This document shows positions 35,301 through 43,898 of a DNA stretch of 64,000 nucleotides, one piece after another. The translations under genes and the position numbers were made by a program. Position 1 is the stretch's first letter. Each line of letters begins with the position of its first letter. Source of the stretch: CAWCPR01 sp963797475 (lineage in GTDB: Bacteria; Chloroflexota; Anaerolineae; Anaerolineales; UBA4823); assembly GCA_963797475.1 (NCBI GenBank), contig CAWCPR010000009.1, positions 62,001 to 126,000 on the forward strand. Direction: 5' to 3'. The notes under the pieces are model-generated. The model made no database searches. It was not told the origin of the DNA and saw only the letters and a list, made by a program, of their open reading frames with translations.

Positions 35301-38300
35301 GTTACTTCGCGCAGGCGCCGGCGGGTTTCATCAAACAGGCGCGCGTTTTGTAGGGCCAGCCCTGCCTGGCTTGCGAATATCGCCAGGCGATCCGTATGTT
35401 CGGGTTGGTAGAAATTCGGCTCAATCTTGTTGAGCGTAAAGAAAGCGACGACCTGGTCCTGATCGACCACCGGTACACCGGCGAAGGATCGCACCTGGCG
35501 GGTGATCCCAACCTCGATCCAGTCGGGATCCTCGCGGATGTCGTCGATGATCAATGCCTGGCGAGTTTCTACCATTTGCCGCAAATCCGCTGTGATGGCG
35601 ATCTGGTAAGTAAGACTGCCCATTCGCCGGTAGACCTCTCGAGTCATATCGTCCAGGCCGCGAGTTCGTGCAATACGCGCCCTATCCCCTTGGACGAGAA
35701 GTACGTTCGAGATATCGTAGGGTACGAGGCGCGCGATCTGATCCAAAACCCGGTCCAGGATGGTATCAAGATCCAGGGTGGCAGCCAGTGTTGCTCCGAT
35801 CTCTCGCAGCGCTTCGGCGAGCTCGCGCTGTTCACGCTCTGCCTCGAATAAGCGGGCGTTCTCAATCGCGTTGACGCTTTGCTGAGCCAGAGCCTGCAGG
35901 TACAAAATATCTTCCGATGCAAAACGGTAAGGCGAACGGTGCCAAAGGACGATCCCCCCAATCACACGCTCACCAGACAGCATGGGGAGCGCCAGAATAG
36001 CGCGGATATTTTCGATGTCCGCCAGCTTTTTGGGCGAATAACCCGGATCAAGGTAGACGTCCTCGATCTGGAAGGGTTTCATCAGCGAAACTGCCCGTCC
36101 AATGGCGCTGCCGTCCGTCTGAACGCCCTGTTGATTTACAGCGTCGATAAACCCCTGGCTTACTCCGTACGCCGCTACCAGGTAATAATGCCCGTCCGGC
36201 TGGTAGGTCAATATCCCGCTGGCATCAGAGTACGATAATTCGGCCGCGTGCCGGACGATAGAATCGAGCACTGCCTGGTGATCTAACACCGAAGTGATCT
36301 CTCGGCTAACCCGGGTAATAACCAGCAGCTCGTCCACACGATGGCGTTCCGCAGCTTCAGCTCGAAGCCGTTTAATGGCGGTCGCCAATTGGCCGGCAAG
36401 GGTGACCATCACCCGTTCGTCCGCCTCAGTAAAAGCGTGTACATGGGCGCTCTCCGCATTGACAACACCTACAACGTGATCTCCGATCTTTATCGGCACG
36501 CATAACTCAGCGCGCGTCCGAAAGTGCAAATGCAGATAGGCCTGGCTTTGGGTAACATCTGAAACGCGTTTTGGCGACCCGCTGGCGGCGACGATCCCAG
36601 TGATCCCCTGCCCCAGGGGAATGACCGTTTCCCGTTTCTCGGCTGGCAGCCCGCGGTAAGAAGGATGAAAATGCAGCGTCCCGGCCTTCTCATCCGTGTA
36701 TAGGATCCCAAAGTTGTCGGTGAAAAGACTTTTCCCAATGATCTCCGTCGTTCGTTCGATGAGCTCATCTTCGCTGGAGGCTTCTACGCAAGCGACGCCA
36801 ACAGCATGAAGAACGGTCAGCTCTTGCAACTGGCGGTGCAAAATCTCATCTGCACGCTTACGTTCGGTAATGTCCGTATTGGCGAACACACAGGCTTCAA
36901 CGCTGCCGTTCTCGTCGACAACAGCATACAGCCGAGAAACCATGAAGCGGATTTCCCCATCTTTACAGCGATAGGACAGATCCACATTACTTAGGGATAC
37001 CTTCCGCTCGAAAACTCCGGCGATCTTTTCATCCAGAGATTTTTGTTCGTTTCTATTTGACAAAATGGACCGATAATGGCAGCCCAGGATCGCCTGCCCA
37101 TATTGGAATACGTTTTCGCAGGCCTGGTTCCAGCTTTGGATGATCCCATCGCGTGTGACCGAAAAAATTGGGTTCGGGGAATTCTCCACAGACTGGCGAT
37201 AACGTTGACGACTGGCGACCAGGGCTTCTTCCGTCTGTTTGCGGTCGGTGTTATCTCGACAAGTCACCAGAATGCCCGAGGAATACCCTTCCTGGTAAGT
37301 GAATGGCAAGACTTCCAATTCATAAAAACGCTCGCCGCTCCCAGGGACACCTTTGTGAATATCAATGATCTTTCCGCCTGCGCCGGGATTGGCCAGACAC
37401 TCCTTTATACCTTCCAGCAATTGAGGCCAGACTGCGAATACCTGGCTGGCTGGAGCGCCAATTGCCTTATCGAAGGGCAGCGCGAGCATCTCAACTGCAG
37501 ACCGGTTTAGATCGACGATCCTGTGTTTATCATCCAGCACAAACACGCCATCCCGCATGCCTTCAATAACTGCACTGCGGGCGACCGGGATCAAATCGAA
37601 CAACCAGTAACGCCGTAATCCCCAAACGATCAACACGCCGCTGATGGTAAAAGTCAAGGGGGTCAGGTCCAGGTTGGTACTTGGGAACAGCCTGAACACA
37701 TAAATAAGATTTATGGACAGCGGCACCACAGCAGCAGCGATGAGGATTGGAACGGACTGTTTGCGAAAGTTGGGAGAGGCATCCCGGTAGGTTCTATACA
37801 GGAGAATGGCGCCGCTCAGTACCAGGAGATAGGAATAAGCGGCGTGAATCCAAAAAGCGATGTTATAGGTTAATGACAGGCCGGAAAGCGGCGAATTGAG
37901 ATCCAGGCTGGCGTCCACCCATATCAAATGATGAAAAGAGTTCGTCCATGCAGCCAGGGTTACAGCCAGGGGCTCTATTGCAAACAACAGGTAAAAGCGA
38001 CGTGTGAGCAAGTTCGTGCGATTCGTATAAGTGAGCACGAAAATGAGCCACGTGATGGGAATCAGCGTTATTCCAATATACTGGGTTGAAGACCAGAAGA
38101 GCTGCCAGGGCAGATCGAACCGGCTCAGTTGAATTGCGCTGCACAAGGACCATTCCGCTAAAGCGCCTAATAAAAAAACCAGCGCATTCACGCCGGGAGC
38201 AGCGCGTTTTTCCCAAAGAAAGATAACCAGCGCGATGGAAAGGATGGCCGAGCCATATAAAGAGATAATGTAAGGAAGATACAACCAGTTCATCAATCCA

Positions 38301-38329
38301 GATCCACCGGGGGCTATCACATTATGCAT
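32315..38329 (-). CDS. Giant hybrid histidine kinase: 7TM, PAS and multiple GAF domains, HisKA, HATPase, receiver
   Basis: The product has 2004 residues. About seven membrane helices (1-235, starting LYLPYIISLYGSAILSIALV) form a HisKA_7TM-like sensor. Two PAS domains follow (about 255-490), then about six GAF domains (about 500-1530), a PAS (about 1540-1640), HisKA with H-box LAAGIAHDFNNIMAAITVYT, HATPase with N-box LALNARDAMPSG, G1 VSDTGTGIQ and G2 GGGTGLGLAQVYG, and a C-terminal receiver (phospho-Asp in LVVSDVVMPEMGG, Lys in WLQKPF). Catalytic residues are intact. AAGG 5 bases before the ATG at 38329 gives the start; ATG 38293 is an alternative. It stands alone, so its output is likely a separate response regulator or phosphorelay protein. 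It is exceptional in size. Confidence 0.9.
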   Translation of the reverse strand: MHNVIAPGGSGLMNWLYLPYIISLYGSAILSIALVIFLWEKRAAPGVNALVFLLGALAEWSLCSAIQLSRFDLPWQLFWSSTQYIGITLIPITWLIFVLTYTNRTNLLTRRFYLLFAIEPLAVTLAAWTNSFHHLIWVDASLDLNSPLSGLSLTYNIAFWIHAAYSYLLVLSGAILLYRTYRDASPNFRKQSVPILIAAAVVPLSINLIYVFRLFPSTNLDLTPLTFTISGVLIVWGLRRYWLFDLIPVARSAVIEGMRDGVFVLDDKHRIVDLNRSAVEMLALPFDKAIGAPASQVFAVWPQLLEGIKECLANPGAGGKIIDIHKGVPGSGERFYELEVLPFTYQEGYSSGILVTCRDNTDRKQTEEALVASRQRYRQSVENSPNPIFSVTRDGIIQSWNQACENVFQYGQAILGCHYRSILSNRNEQKSLDEKIAGVFERKVSLSNVDLSYRCKDGEIRFMVSRLYAVVDENGSVEACVFANTDITERKRADEILHRQLQELTVLHAVGVACVEASSEDELIERTTEIIGKSLFTDNFGILYTDEKAGTLHFHPSYRGLPAEKRETVIPLGQGITGIVAASGSPKRVSDVTQSQAYLHLHFRTRAELCVPIKIGDHVVGVVNAESAHVHAFTEADERVMVTLAGQLATAIKRLRAEAAERHRVDELLVITRVSREITSVLDHQAVLDSIVRHAAELSYSDASGILTYQPDGHYYLVAAYGVSQGFIDAVNQQGVQTDGSAIGRAVSLMKPFQIEDVYLDPGYSPKKLADIENIRAILALPMLSGERVIGGIVLWHRSPYRFASEDILYLQALAQQSVNAIENARLFEAEREQRELAEALREIGATLAATLDLDTILDRVLDQIARLVPYDISNVLLVQGDRARIARTRGLDDMTREVYRRMGSLTYQIAITADLRQMVETRQALIIDDIREDPDWIEVGITRQVRSFAGVPVVDQDQVVAFFTLNKIEPNFYQPEHTDRLAIFASQAGLALQNARLFDETRRRLREVTLLSKIITLTAASDDLDEALNQICIEVALFFQAQQTGFALLNAERSSAQVIAEYRSPGRPSGVGLRIPVAGNPSMEYILENKTPMAISDAQNDPLMEPIHDLMRSLGVASILLVPILMKGQVAGTLGIDMLEPHEFGQADVDLMQNIARQVSQVFDRLQLFAAAQEHAEQMALLAALSGAMNHPVTAVEVISGIGQGAMQLGGCKRAAVYQRYPDRTVYCAWYAGLSSAYLEAVTRQADSVPGGRMLDSPEKILIGDIMQLPQDSVLRGLAEKEGFRVVGLWPLVYEERVIAAVGCYYDQPQTWPLDQQEVMLAFTRQASVALQNARLFEETRRRAAQQEAINAIITAAVTAPDLSRLLEVVLDLTLKAFGLEKGAIWASRSQALRGLPENGLAADPAALHSVYRAITGSIVINDWKKVCEEDLLSEVADQLRRMGVSSALIVPVRVENHDFGGMSLVSSSPREWQEEEIALAESVGRQLGSAIERLNLLAKTQEQAQQVRQIIDTVPEGVLLLDSGHRIVLANPAGWGYSAILVGEAGLDAPVDSLAGQPVSELLEQNNDSLWRELEVEGDVHKTFEIAARPLEAGDLTQGWVFVIRDITQERDNQARIQMQDRLATVGQLAAGIAHDFNNIMAAITVYTDLLGMEPNLSAASHERLNTIQQQVQRATSLIRQILDFSRRSVMEQSSMDLLPFIKELDKLLGRILPENIRLELTYQPGEYIVKADPTRLQQVFMNLALNARDAMPSGGTLHFELGRIYISDTDVLILDLTPGEWIGIQVSDTGTGIQPDAMAHIFDPFFTTKPVGGGTGLGLAQVYGIVKQHRGSIDVRSAPGEGTTFEIYLPALEILESGRAAGENRPPRSGNGETILLVEDDPAALEAMKALLSHHNFRVLPARNGVEAMQVYDRSANTIDLVVSDVVMPEMGGVELYRSLKEKAPELKMLFVTGHPLGGENQSLLEEGQVDWLQKPFAIQEFVRVLQTLLRSNGHSSRAHG

Positions 38330-38575
38330 TGTAACCTTTTTCGTGTTAATATAAATTTACAGATTTGTTTTTGAAGACGATCGTAAAGGCTCTGCCAGGC
38401 TATTAACGGGGTCGTTAGCGGGTTTTCGTCCTGTACTGTTGAAAAATTTAGGGTATCATCCTTGTCTGTAATAGGTTAGGCGCACTGCCCCTGGCCAACT
38501 TCCAGGCGCCGGCGCTCAGCGAAGGTTTGCCAGCCTCGCCTTTAATCAACAGGGTAAAACATAAAGGGAGAAAAG
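38330..38575. other. Divergent intergenic region with partial copy of the dispersed repeat
   Basis: 38475-38496 (GTTAGGCGCACTGCCCCTGGCC) matches the start of the metH-leader repeat (14071-14092) with two differences, then diverges. AGGGAGAAAAG just before 38576 is the ribosome site of the MFS gene. Promoters for the divergent genes must lie here but no clear pair of boxes was found. Confidence 0.4.
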
Positions 38576-39817
38576 ATGAGCAAATCGGCCCCATCCGAAG
38601 GGAAGAAGACATCTCTGCGCGAATTGCCGCGCAATGTATGGGCAGTGAGTCTGACCAGCTTTTTCATGGACATTTCGAGCGAGATGGTCATCAATATCCT
38701 GCCGCTCTTCCTGGCGAACGTCCTGGGAGTGAAAACCAATATTATCGGTATTATCGAGGGTGTGGCGGAATCCACCTCCAGCCTGGTCAAGCTATTCTCA
38801 GGTTGGCTCTCGGATCGCCTGCGAGCGCGCAAATGGCTGGCGGTGACGGGCTACGGCATTTCGGCGCTGGCAAAGCCTTTTTTCTACTTTGCGAATAGCT
38901 GGGAGATGATCGCCGCGGTTCGTTGGGCCGACCGATTCGGTAAGGGCGTGCGCACTGCGCCGCGGGATGCGCTTGTGGCCGATTCAATCGAGGAAAAAGA
39001 CCGCGGGTTGGCGTTTGGCTTTCACCGTGCGGCGGATACTGCCGGGGCATTGTTAGGGCTGCTAATCGCCTTGTTGGTGGTCTGGCTTGCTCAAGCTAAC
39101 ACGCTTGGGCTTAGCGCGGCGACCTTCCGCCTGGTGGTTCTTATCAGCTTGTTGCCGGCGCTCCTGGCTGTGCTTTCCCTGGCGCTCGGCGCGCGTGACG
39201 TTCAGGTGAAGCAGTCCGCCGCGGCGCCGAAATTCGCCTTTAGGTCGCTTGGCAAATCCTTTGTAATCTTCATGTTGATCGTAAGCATATTCGACCTGGG
39301 CAACTCGTCAGACGCATTTCTGGTATTACGCGCTCAAGAACGCGGGTTAAGTGTCGTCGGTATTTTGGGAATGCTGGCTTCTTTTAACCTGGTGTATACC
39401 CTGGTCTCGACCCCCGCAGGTTCGTTGTCGGACCGGGTGGGACGGCGGCGGTTAATCATCGGCGGCTGGCTGGTTTACGCCTTGATTTACCTGGGCTTTG
39501 GCCTGGCCGGGTCTGCCTGGCAGATCTGGATTTTGTATGTGCTTTATGGCTTATATTACGGCCTGAGTTATGGAACAGCGAAAGCGATGGTAGCCGATCT
39601 GGTCAGGGTAGAGCTGCGCGGCACCGCTTACGGCACGTATAACGCCGTATTAGGTATCCTTGATTTTCCGGCCTCGGTCATCGCGGGTGTGCTCTGGCAA
39701 GGCGTCGGGAGCTGGTCCGGTTTTGGGCCGTCAGCGCCATTTCTATTCGGGGCCGCTCTGGCTGGCATCGCCGCGTTGATCATGGCATTGTGGACGCCCA
39801 CCCAGCAGTTATTATGA
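38576..39817 (+). CDS. MFS transporter
   Basis: The 413-residue protein has twelve predicted membrane helices. After helix 2 comes the signature loop FSGWLSDRLRARKWLAVTGY (motif A, G..SDR..R), repeated in the second half as GSLSDRVGRRRLIIGGW. FGKGVRTAPRDALVADS matches a sub-family of uncharacterised MFS permeases often annotated as multidrug or sugar-type exporters. AGGGAGA precedes the ATG. The stop codon overlaps, as ATGA, the start of a truncated ferritin-like ORF. Substrate is unknown. Confidence 0.88.
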   Translation: MSKSAPSEGKKTSLRELPRNVWAVSLTSFFMDISSEMVINILPLFLANVLGVKTNIIGIIEGVAESTSSLVKLFSGWLSDRLRARKWLAVTGYGISALAKPFFYFANSWEMIAAVRWADRFGKGVRTAPRDALVADSIEEKDRGLAFGFHRAADTAGALLGLLIALLVVWLAQANTLGLSAATFRLVVLISLLPALLAVLSLALGARDVQVKQSAAAPKFAFRSLGKSFVIFMLIVSIFDLGNSSDAFLVLRAQERGLSVVGILGMLASFNLVYTLVSTPAGSLSDRVGRRRLIIGGWLVYALIYLGFGLAGSAWQIWILYVLYGLYYGLSYGTAKAMVADLVRVELRGTAYGTYNAVLGILDFPASVIAGVLWQGVGSWSGFGPSAPFLFGAALAGIAALIMALWTPTQQLL

Positions 39818-39901
39818 AACAAACCGCTGGTATCGACCCATATCGCGCCTATCTCAGCGATGAATTGAACAGTGCAACGCTGTACCGCGCTCTCGCCCAA
39901 A
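39814..39901 (+). pseudogene. N-terminal stump of a ferritin-like (VIT1/rubrerythrin-type) gene
   Basis: ATG 39814 overlaps the MFS stop (ATGA). The first 29 residues read MKQTAGIDPYRAYLSDELNS and then ATLYRALAQ, which resembles the opening R/YRA.L.DE..SA.LYRALA of ferritin-like VIT1/CCC1-family proteins. After about 39901 the frame continues but is unlike any family and runs through a 13-bp tandem repeat. The rest of the gene appears deleted. The overlap suggests the two genes were once translationally coupled. The family assignment rests on a short match. Confidence 0.5.
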
Positions 39902-40304
39902 GGGTAAACACTTTTTGCAATAATCGCCCCCGGATGATGTATAATGATTGCCGCGATGCGGTGCCGCGATGCGGTGCCGCGATGCGGTGCCATATCGACA
40001 ACGCTTTAGGGATTGCAGTGTTAATAGGATCGGAAGGCCGGGGGCAGGTTGGTAGAGGTCTAGTTCCGAATTCCAGGTTAAAAAATGAGGTGGTTTCATG
40101 CAGTTGCCGGCTGTTAGCGAGTCCTGTCTGCATGGCAATTGCACCGCCCGGCTTTTGTATCTGTAAAGAATTGATACACAGAATGCAGAGCGTTTTTAAG
40201 TTGCGCTTAAGCCTCGCATTATGACCGTGTAAGGACAGGCGTCTGGTGAATCAGGGATAATATAGGCGCAATCTATTCAATGGCGGTTTACTTGCGGTTG
40301 TTCT
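39902..40304. other. Intergenic region with promoter-like boxes
   Basis: TTGCAA (39915-39920) and TATAAT (39940-39945), 19 bp apart, could start a transcript at about 39952, just where the 13-bp repeats begin. A second -10-like TATAAT/ATATAG sits near 40257, before the DedA gene. No tRNA or known RNA fold was recognised. Confidence 0.35.
39950..39988. repeat. 13-bp tandem repeat, three exact copies
   Basis: GCCGCGATGCGGT occurs at 39950, 39963 and 39976, followed by a partial GCC. It lies 5 bp downstream of the TATAAT at 39940. Confidence 0.85.
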
Positions 40305-40958
40305 ATGGAACTCGCGCCGAAATTACTTCAGGAAATGTGGGGATTTTTGCAGGCTAGCCAAATGCCCGGATTGGGTTTCTTGAAGTACCTGATTCTGGCG
40401 CTGCTGGTGGCTGTTGAAGGTCCGCTTGCGACGCTGCTGGGGGCCGCCGCGGCTGCAGCCGGGGCTATGCGGCTCAACCTGGTTTTTGTAGCAGCCGGCG
40501 CCGGGAATTTGAGCGCAGATGTCCTGTGGTATTTACTGGGTTATTCGGGTAAGCAAGAATGGCTGCTTCGGTTTGGGCGCTGGATTGGCCTGCGCAATCA
40601 TCATCTGACGCGTTTACAGGAAAACATGCAGCGCCACGCTCCAAAGATATTATTAGTTGCAAAACTTACCTCCGGTTTTATCATCCCGGCATTAATTGCC
40701 GCCGGGCTGGCGCGCGTGCCCTGGAAACGATGGTTTCCACCGATCGCTGCCGGAGAAGTGGTTTGGACCGGATCACTTGTTTTGCTTGGGTACTACGCCA
40801 CTCAGACGATCACGCAGATACAAAAAGATGTCCGGGTGGTGGCGTTTGTCTCTGGCCTTATCTTTCTGCTGGCGCTAATCGGATTTATTCGCCATTTGCT
40901 CCAGCGAAAAGGGGCGGGATATGAATCGAAACTGAATGACGAATTTCAGAAAGGATAA
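40305..40958 (+). CDS. DedA family membrane protein
   Basis: The 217-residue protein shows the DedA/SNARE-associated layout: a re-entrant segment LILALLVAVEGPLATLLGAA, the G..GN...D..WY.LGY segment (AGAGNLSADVLWYLLGYSGK), and FIIPALIAAGLARVPWKRWF with the conserved G..R.P...F. Two further membrane helices close the protein. DedA proteins are flippase-like and help recycle lipid carriers or phospholipids. It is followed after 8 bp by a glycosyltransferase, so a role in envelope glycan or lipid assembly is a reasonable inference. Confidence 0.88.
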   Translation: MELAPKLLQEMWGFLQASQMPGLGFLKYLILALLVAVEGPLATLLGAAAAAAGAMRLNLVFVAAGAGNLSADVLWYLLGYSGKQEWLLRFGRWIGLRNHHLTRLQENMQRHAPKILLVAKLTSGFIIPALIAAGLARVPWKRWFPPIAAGEVVWTGSLVLLGYYATQTITQIQKDVRVVAFVSGLIFLLALIGFIRHLLQRKGAGYESKLNDEFQKG

Positions 40959-40966
40959 GCCTTGGA

Positions 40967-42217
40967 ATGCGCATATTAATTGCTGGACAAACCTATTACC
41001 CGGCATTTAACGGGCAGGCGATTTTCACCGTCAACCTGGCCGAGGGAATGGCGCAGCGGGGGCATGAAGTGATGGTGGTCGTCCCTTCTAACCAACGCGC
41101 GGCATACCGATCGGAACGAAATGGCGTTTGTATCCAGGCGGTTAAATCCGTTCAACTAAATATTTTGCATCCCGATCTTTTTATTTCCGCTTCTCCCGGC
41201 AGAGCTGTCGCTCGTCTGCTGCGGAATTTCCGTCCTGATGTCGTCCACATCCACGACCATTACCCGATCAGTGTCGCGGCTTTACGAGCCGCCCGTCGTT
41301 ACCAGGTAAAAGCAGTGGGCACGAACCATTTTATGCCCGAAAACCTGGCGCCTTACATGCCGATACCGGATATGCTAAAACCCGGGATGAACTGGGTGCT
41401 GTGGCGCTGGATGTTAGGGCTTTACAACCAACTGGACGTTGCGACTGCCCCTTCCCGAACCGCCGCAGCGATTATGCGCCGCCAGGGGCTGCGCCGGCCT
41501 GTTTACCCTATCTCGTGCGGGGTAGATCCGCATCGCTTTCGCCCTTACCCATCCCAGGATCGCCGGGAATGGCGACTGCGCTATGGCTTTGACCCTGAGC
41601 GCATTCTTTTCTTATTTGTGGGCCGCGTAGACGGCGAAAAAAGGCTGGAGGTGCTCCTGCATGCCTTGTATCTCCTCAACCGAGAGGATATCCAACTGGG
41701 TATCATTGGCAAAGGGGCAGTACTGGGCAAGCTCAAATCTCTCTCCGAAGAGTTGAACTTAACCGGTAAGGTACATTTTACCGGCTTTGTCCCGGGTGAG
41801 GACCTGCCTGCATTGCTTAACAGCGCCGACATTTTTGCCATGCCGAGCGAAGCTGAGCTTTTAAGTATCGCTACATTGGAAGCCATGGCTTGTGGTCTGC
41901 CAATCCTGGCTGCTCATGCACAGGCGCTGCCTGAATTGGTGAATGAAGGCATGAACGGCTACCTGTTCCAGGCCGGAGAAGCAGCCGACGCCGCCCGCTA
42001 TATGGCCCTACTGGCGGACCATCCGGAGCGCTACCGCAGCATGGGGCAGGCCAGCCTGGAAAAGGTGCAATCTCACAGCCTGGATAAGACTTTGCAAAGC
42101 TATGAAAAAATATACGATGTGGTCACTGCTCAAACAGCGCCTGCCTCCCCATTTGCTCGCTCACGCAAGGGCCGGGCCGCCAAGCGATCAACTCGCGGGT
42201 TAGTTGATCGTCTTTAG
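40967..42217 (+). CDS. GT4-family glycosyltransferase
   Basis: The 416-residue protein is a GT-B glycosyltransferase. The N-terminal acceptor domain starts MRILIAGQTYYPAFNGQAIF and has the glycine-containing loop and VHIHDHYPIS. The C-terminal donor domain has LFVGRVDGEKRLEVLLHAL, and the EX7E region PSEAELLSIATLEAMACGLP carries both glutamates. These are retaining enzymes that add sugars from nucleotide donors to lipids or glycans. It follows the DedA gene by 8 bp, in one operon, and ends at a strong terminator. The last 25 residues are Arg/Lys-rich. Sugar and acceptor are unknown. Confidence 0.9.
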   Translation: MRILIAGQTYYPAFNGQAIFTVNLAEGMAQRGHEVMVVVPSNQRAAYRSERNGVCIQAVKSVQLNILHPDLFISASPGRAVARLLRNFRPDVVHIHDHYPISVAALRAARRYQVKAVGTNHFMPENLAPYMPIPDMLKPGMNWVLWRWMLGLYNQLDVATAPSRTAAAIMRRQGLRRPVYPISCGVDPHRFRPYPSQDRREWRLRYGFDPERILFLFVGRVDGEKRLEVLLHALYLLNREDIQLGIIGKGAVLGKLKSLSEELNLTGKVHFTGFVPGEDLPALLNSADIFAMPSEAELLSIATLEAMACGLPILAAHAQALPELVNEGMNGYLFQAGEAADAARYMALLADHPERYRSMGQASLEKVQSHSLDKTLQSYEKIYDVVTAQTAPASPFARSRKGRAAKRSTRGLVDRL

Positions 42218-42243
42218 AGTGAGATGCCAGGCTCTCACTCCCA

Positions 42244-42287
42244 GCCCTCTCCAGGGACCAACATTGGGGAGGGCGGCTTTTTTAAAA
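42244..42287 (+). terminator. Rho-independent terminator after the DedA-glycosyltransferase operon
   Basis: GCCCTCTCC (42244-42252) pairs with GGGGAGGGC (42266-42274), allowing one G-U, followed by GGCTTTTTTAAAAG. Confidence 0.85.
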
Positions 42288-42359
42288 GAATCCTAACAGA
42301 ATCGTATTGTTGCCTTTTCGGGCAACCTGCTTTATCATTTAAGTGACCAATTCTTGCCC

Positions 42360-43898
42360 ATGAAAAAGCAGTTAACCCTACTATTATTCCAGAAGAATCC
42401 TCACGATTCCGTAAACATTGCCCGGGCGTTAGAGGAGGCTTTCCCATTCGCGCGCGTCGAAAAAATAAACAATGACCAGAAATTTGAGAATCATTTGCAT
42501 GCGGGTGATTTTCACCTGGTAGTCTCCGATTACAAGCTAGGTTGGGGGAATGGGCTACAAGTTTTGCGGCGAGTGAAATCCCTCGACCCCAAAATCCCGG
42601 TCATCCTGTATATTGAAACCGCTTACGAGAATAAAGCGGTCGAAGGGATGGACTCCGGCCTGGACGATTACGTATTCAAACGCCAGCATTCATACTTGCA
42701 TTTGGTAACTACCGTACGAAGATTTTTGGATGACATACAACAGCGACGAGAGCTGCGTGAAGCTCAAGTGCGCTTCCAAAACATATTCGAGAATGTCCCG
42801 ATCGGGCTTTACCGCACTTCGCCAGCCGGCGATATCCTGGCGGCGAACTCGGCCCTGGTTGAGATCCTGGGCTTCCCGGATATGGAGTCGCTTCTCGGCA
42901 GCAACTCTGCAATGATCTACATTAATCCAACGGACCGAAATCGCTGGCGAGAACTGGTTGAAAAAGAAGGTGTTATCCATGAGTTTGAAATTCCAATTCA
43001 ACGCTGGGATGGGGCGCGAATCTGGGTTCGAGACAGTGGCAGAGTAGTCCGTAACGCCGATGGCGAGGTGATGTATTACGAAGGCAGCCTGGAGGATATC
43101 ACCGACCGCGTCCGGGCAGATGAAAAACTTCGCTTTCAGGCGCAGCTCTTAGACAATGTGCGTGAAGCCGTGGTCGCGACGGATTTGGACGGCAGGATTA
43201 TCTATTGGAGCAAATGGGCAGAAAAGCTTTTTGGCTATGCCGCAGAGGAGAAGATTGGCAAATTGATCGCCGCAAACCTCGATCCGCAAGACCAGGATGC
43301 GGAAATCCAGCGTATGCAGGAGGTTAAAGAAAAAGGCTCCTGGCGCGGCCAATACCAGCAAAAGCGTAAAGACGGCACATATCTATGGACGGATACCTTT
43401 ATCTCGTTGATAAAAGACAGCGACGGCATTCCGCTCGGTATGATTGGGATAGACCGGGATATCACCGAGCTGCAGCGCTTGCACAAAGCTGAGCGCGACC
43501 AACGAGAAATGGCGGAAGCGCTGCGCGAAGCCGGCGCAGCGCTCAGTTCCACACTAGACTTCAATACCTTACTGGATCTTTTGTTGCAACAGGTGGCGCG
43601 CCTGGTTCCATATGAGTGCGGCCTTTTCCTGTTGTTAGAAGGCGGCCTGGCACGCGTTGTACGCTTGAACGGTTTCGGAAAGATGTCTAACCAGAATGAA
43701 AATCGGGTGGCTGAAATAACCATGGCAGTTGAAAGCTATCCAAATCTGGTAATGATGGTTGAAAGTGGGCAACCGCTGGTTATCCAAGATACACGCAATT
43801 ACCCTGGCTGGGTATTAATGGAAGGTTTTGATTCCGTACGCTCATGGATTGGCGCGCCCCTGATCGCTCAAGGCCGGCTCATGGGATCTTTTCATTAA
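42360..43898 (+). CDS. Receiver-PAS-PAS-GAF part of a GGDEF diguanylate cyclase (frameshifted)
   Basis: The start is ATG 42360 (MKKQLTLLLFQKNPHDSVNI). A receiver-like domain covers residues 5-120 with HLVVSDYKLGWGNGLQVL (phospho-acceptor Asp) but lacks the usual acidic DD pocket at its start. Two PAS domains follow (about 140-260, 265-385), then the start of a GAF domain (from about 400). The frame stops at 43896-43898 after APLIAQGRLMGSFH. One missing G at 43883-43885 would give LMGIFSLNHSEPEF and join the next entry, for a 1216-residue protein. It would integrate input from a phosphotransfer partner and several ligands. No ribosome site is obvious. Confidence 0.85.
   Translation: MKKQLTLLLFQKNPHDSVNIARALEEAFPFARVEKINNDQKFENHLHAGDFHLVVSDYKLGWGNGLQVLRRVKSLDPKIPVILYIETAYENKAVEGMDSGLDDYVFKRQHSYLHLVTTVRRFLDDIQQRRELREAQVRFQNIFENVPIGLYRTSPAGDILAANSALVEILGFPDMESLLGSNSAMIYINPTDRNRWRELVEKEGVIHEFEIPIQRWDGARIWVRDSGRVVRNADGEVMYYEGSLEDITDRVRADEKLRFQAQLLDNVREAVVATDLDGRIIYWSKWAEKLFGYAAEEKIGKLIAANLDPQDQDAEIQRMQEVKEKGSWRGQYQQKRKDGTYLWTDTFISLIKDSDGIPLGMIGIDRDITELQRLHKAERDQREMAEALREAGAALSSTLDFNTLLDLLLQQVARLVPYECGLFLLLEGGLARVVRLNGFGKMSNQNENRVAEITMAVESYPNLVMMVESGQPLVIQDTRNYPGWVLMEGFDSVRSWIGAPLIAQGRLMGSFH

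Noticed and set aside
40030..40080. Possible tRNA remnant (GTAGAGGTCTAGTTCCGAATTCC)
   Set aside because: No cloverleaf with acceptor stem or normal T loop can be drawn.
39790..40224. 144-residue ORF read as a complete gene
   Set aside because: Only the first 29 codons after ATG 39814 look like protein; the rest runs through DNA repeats.
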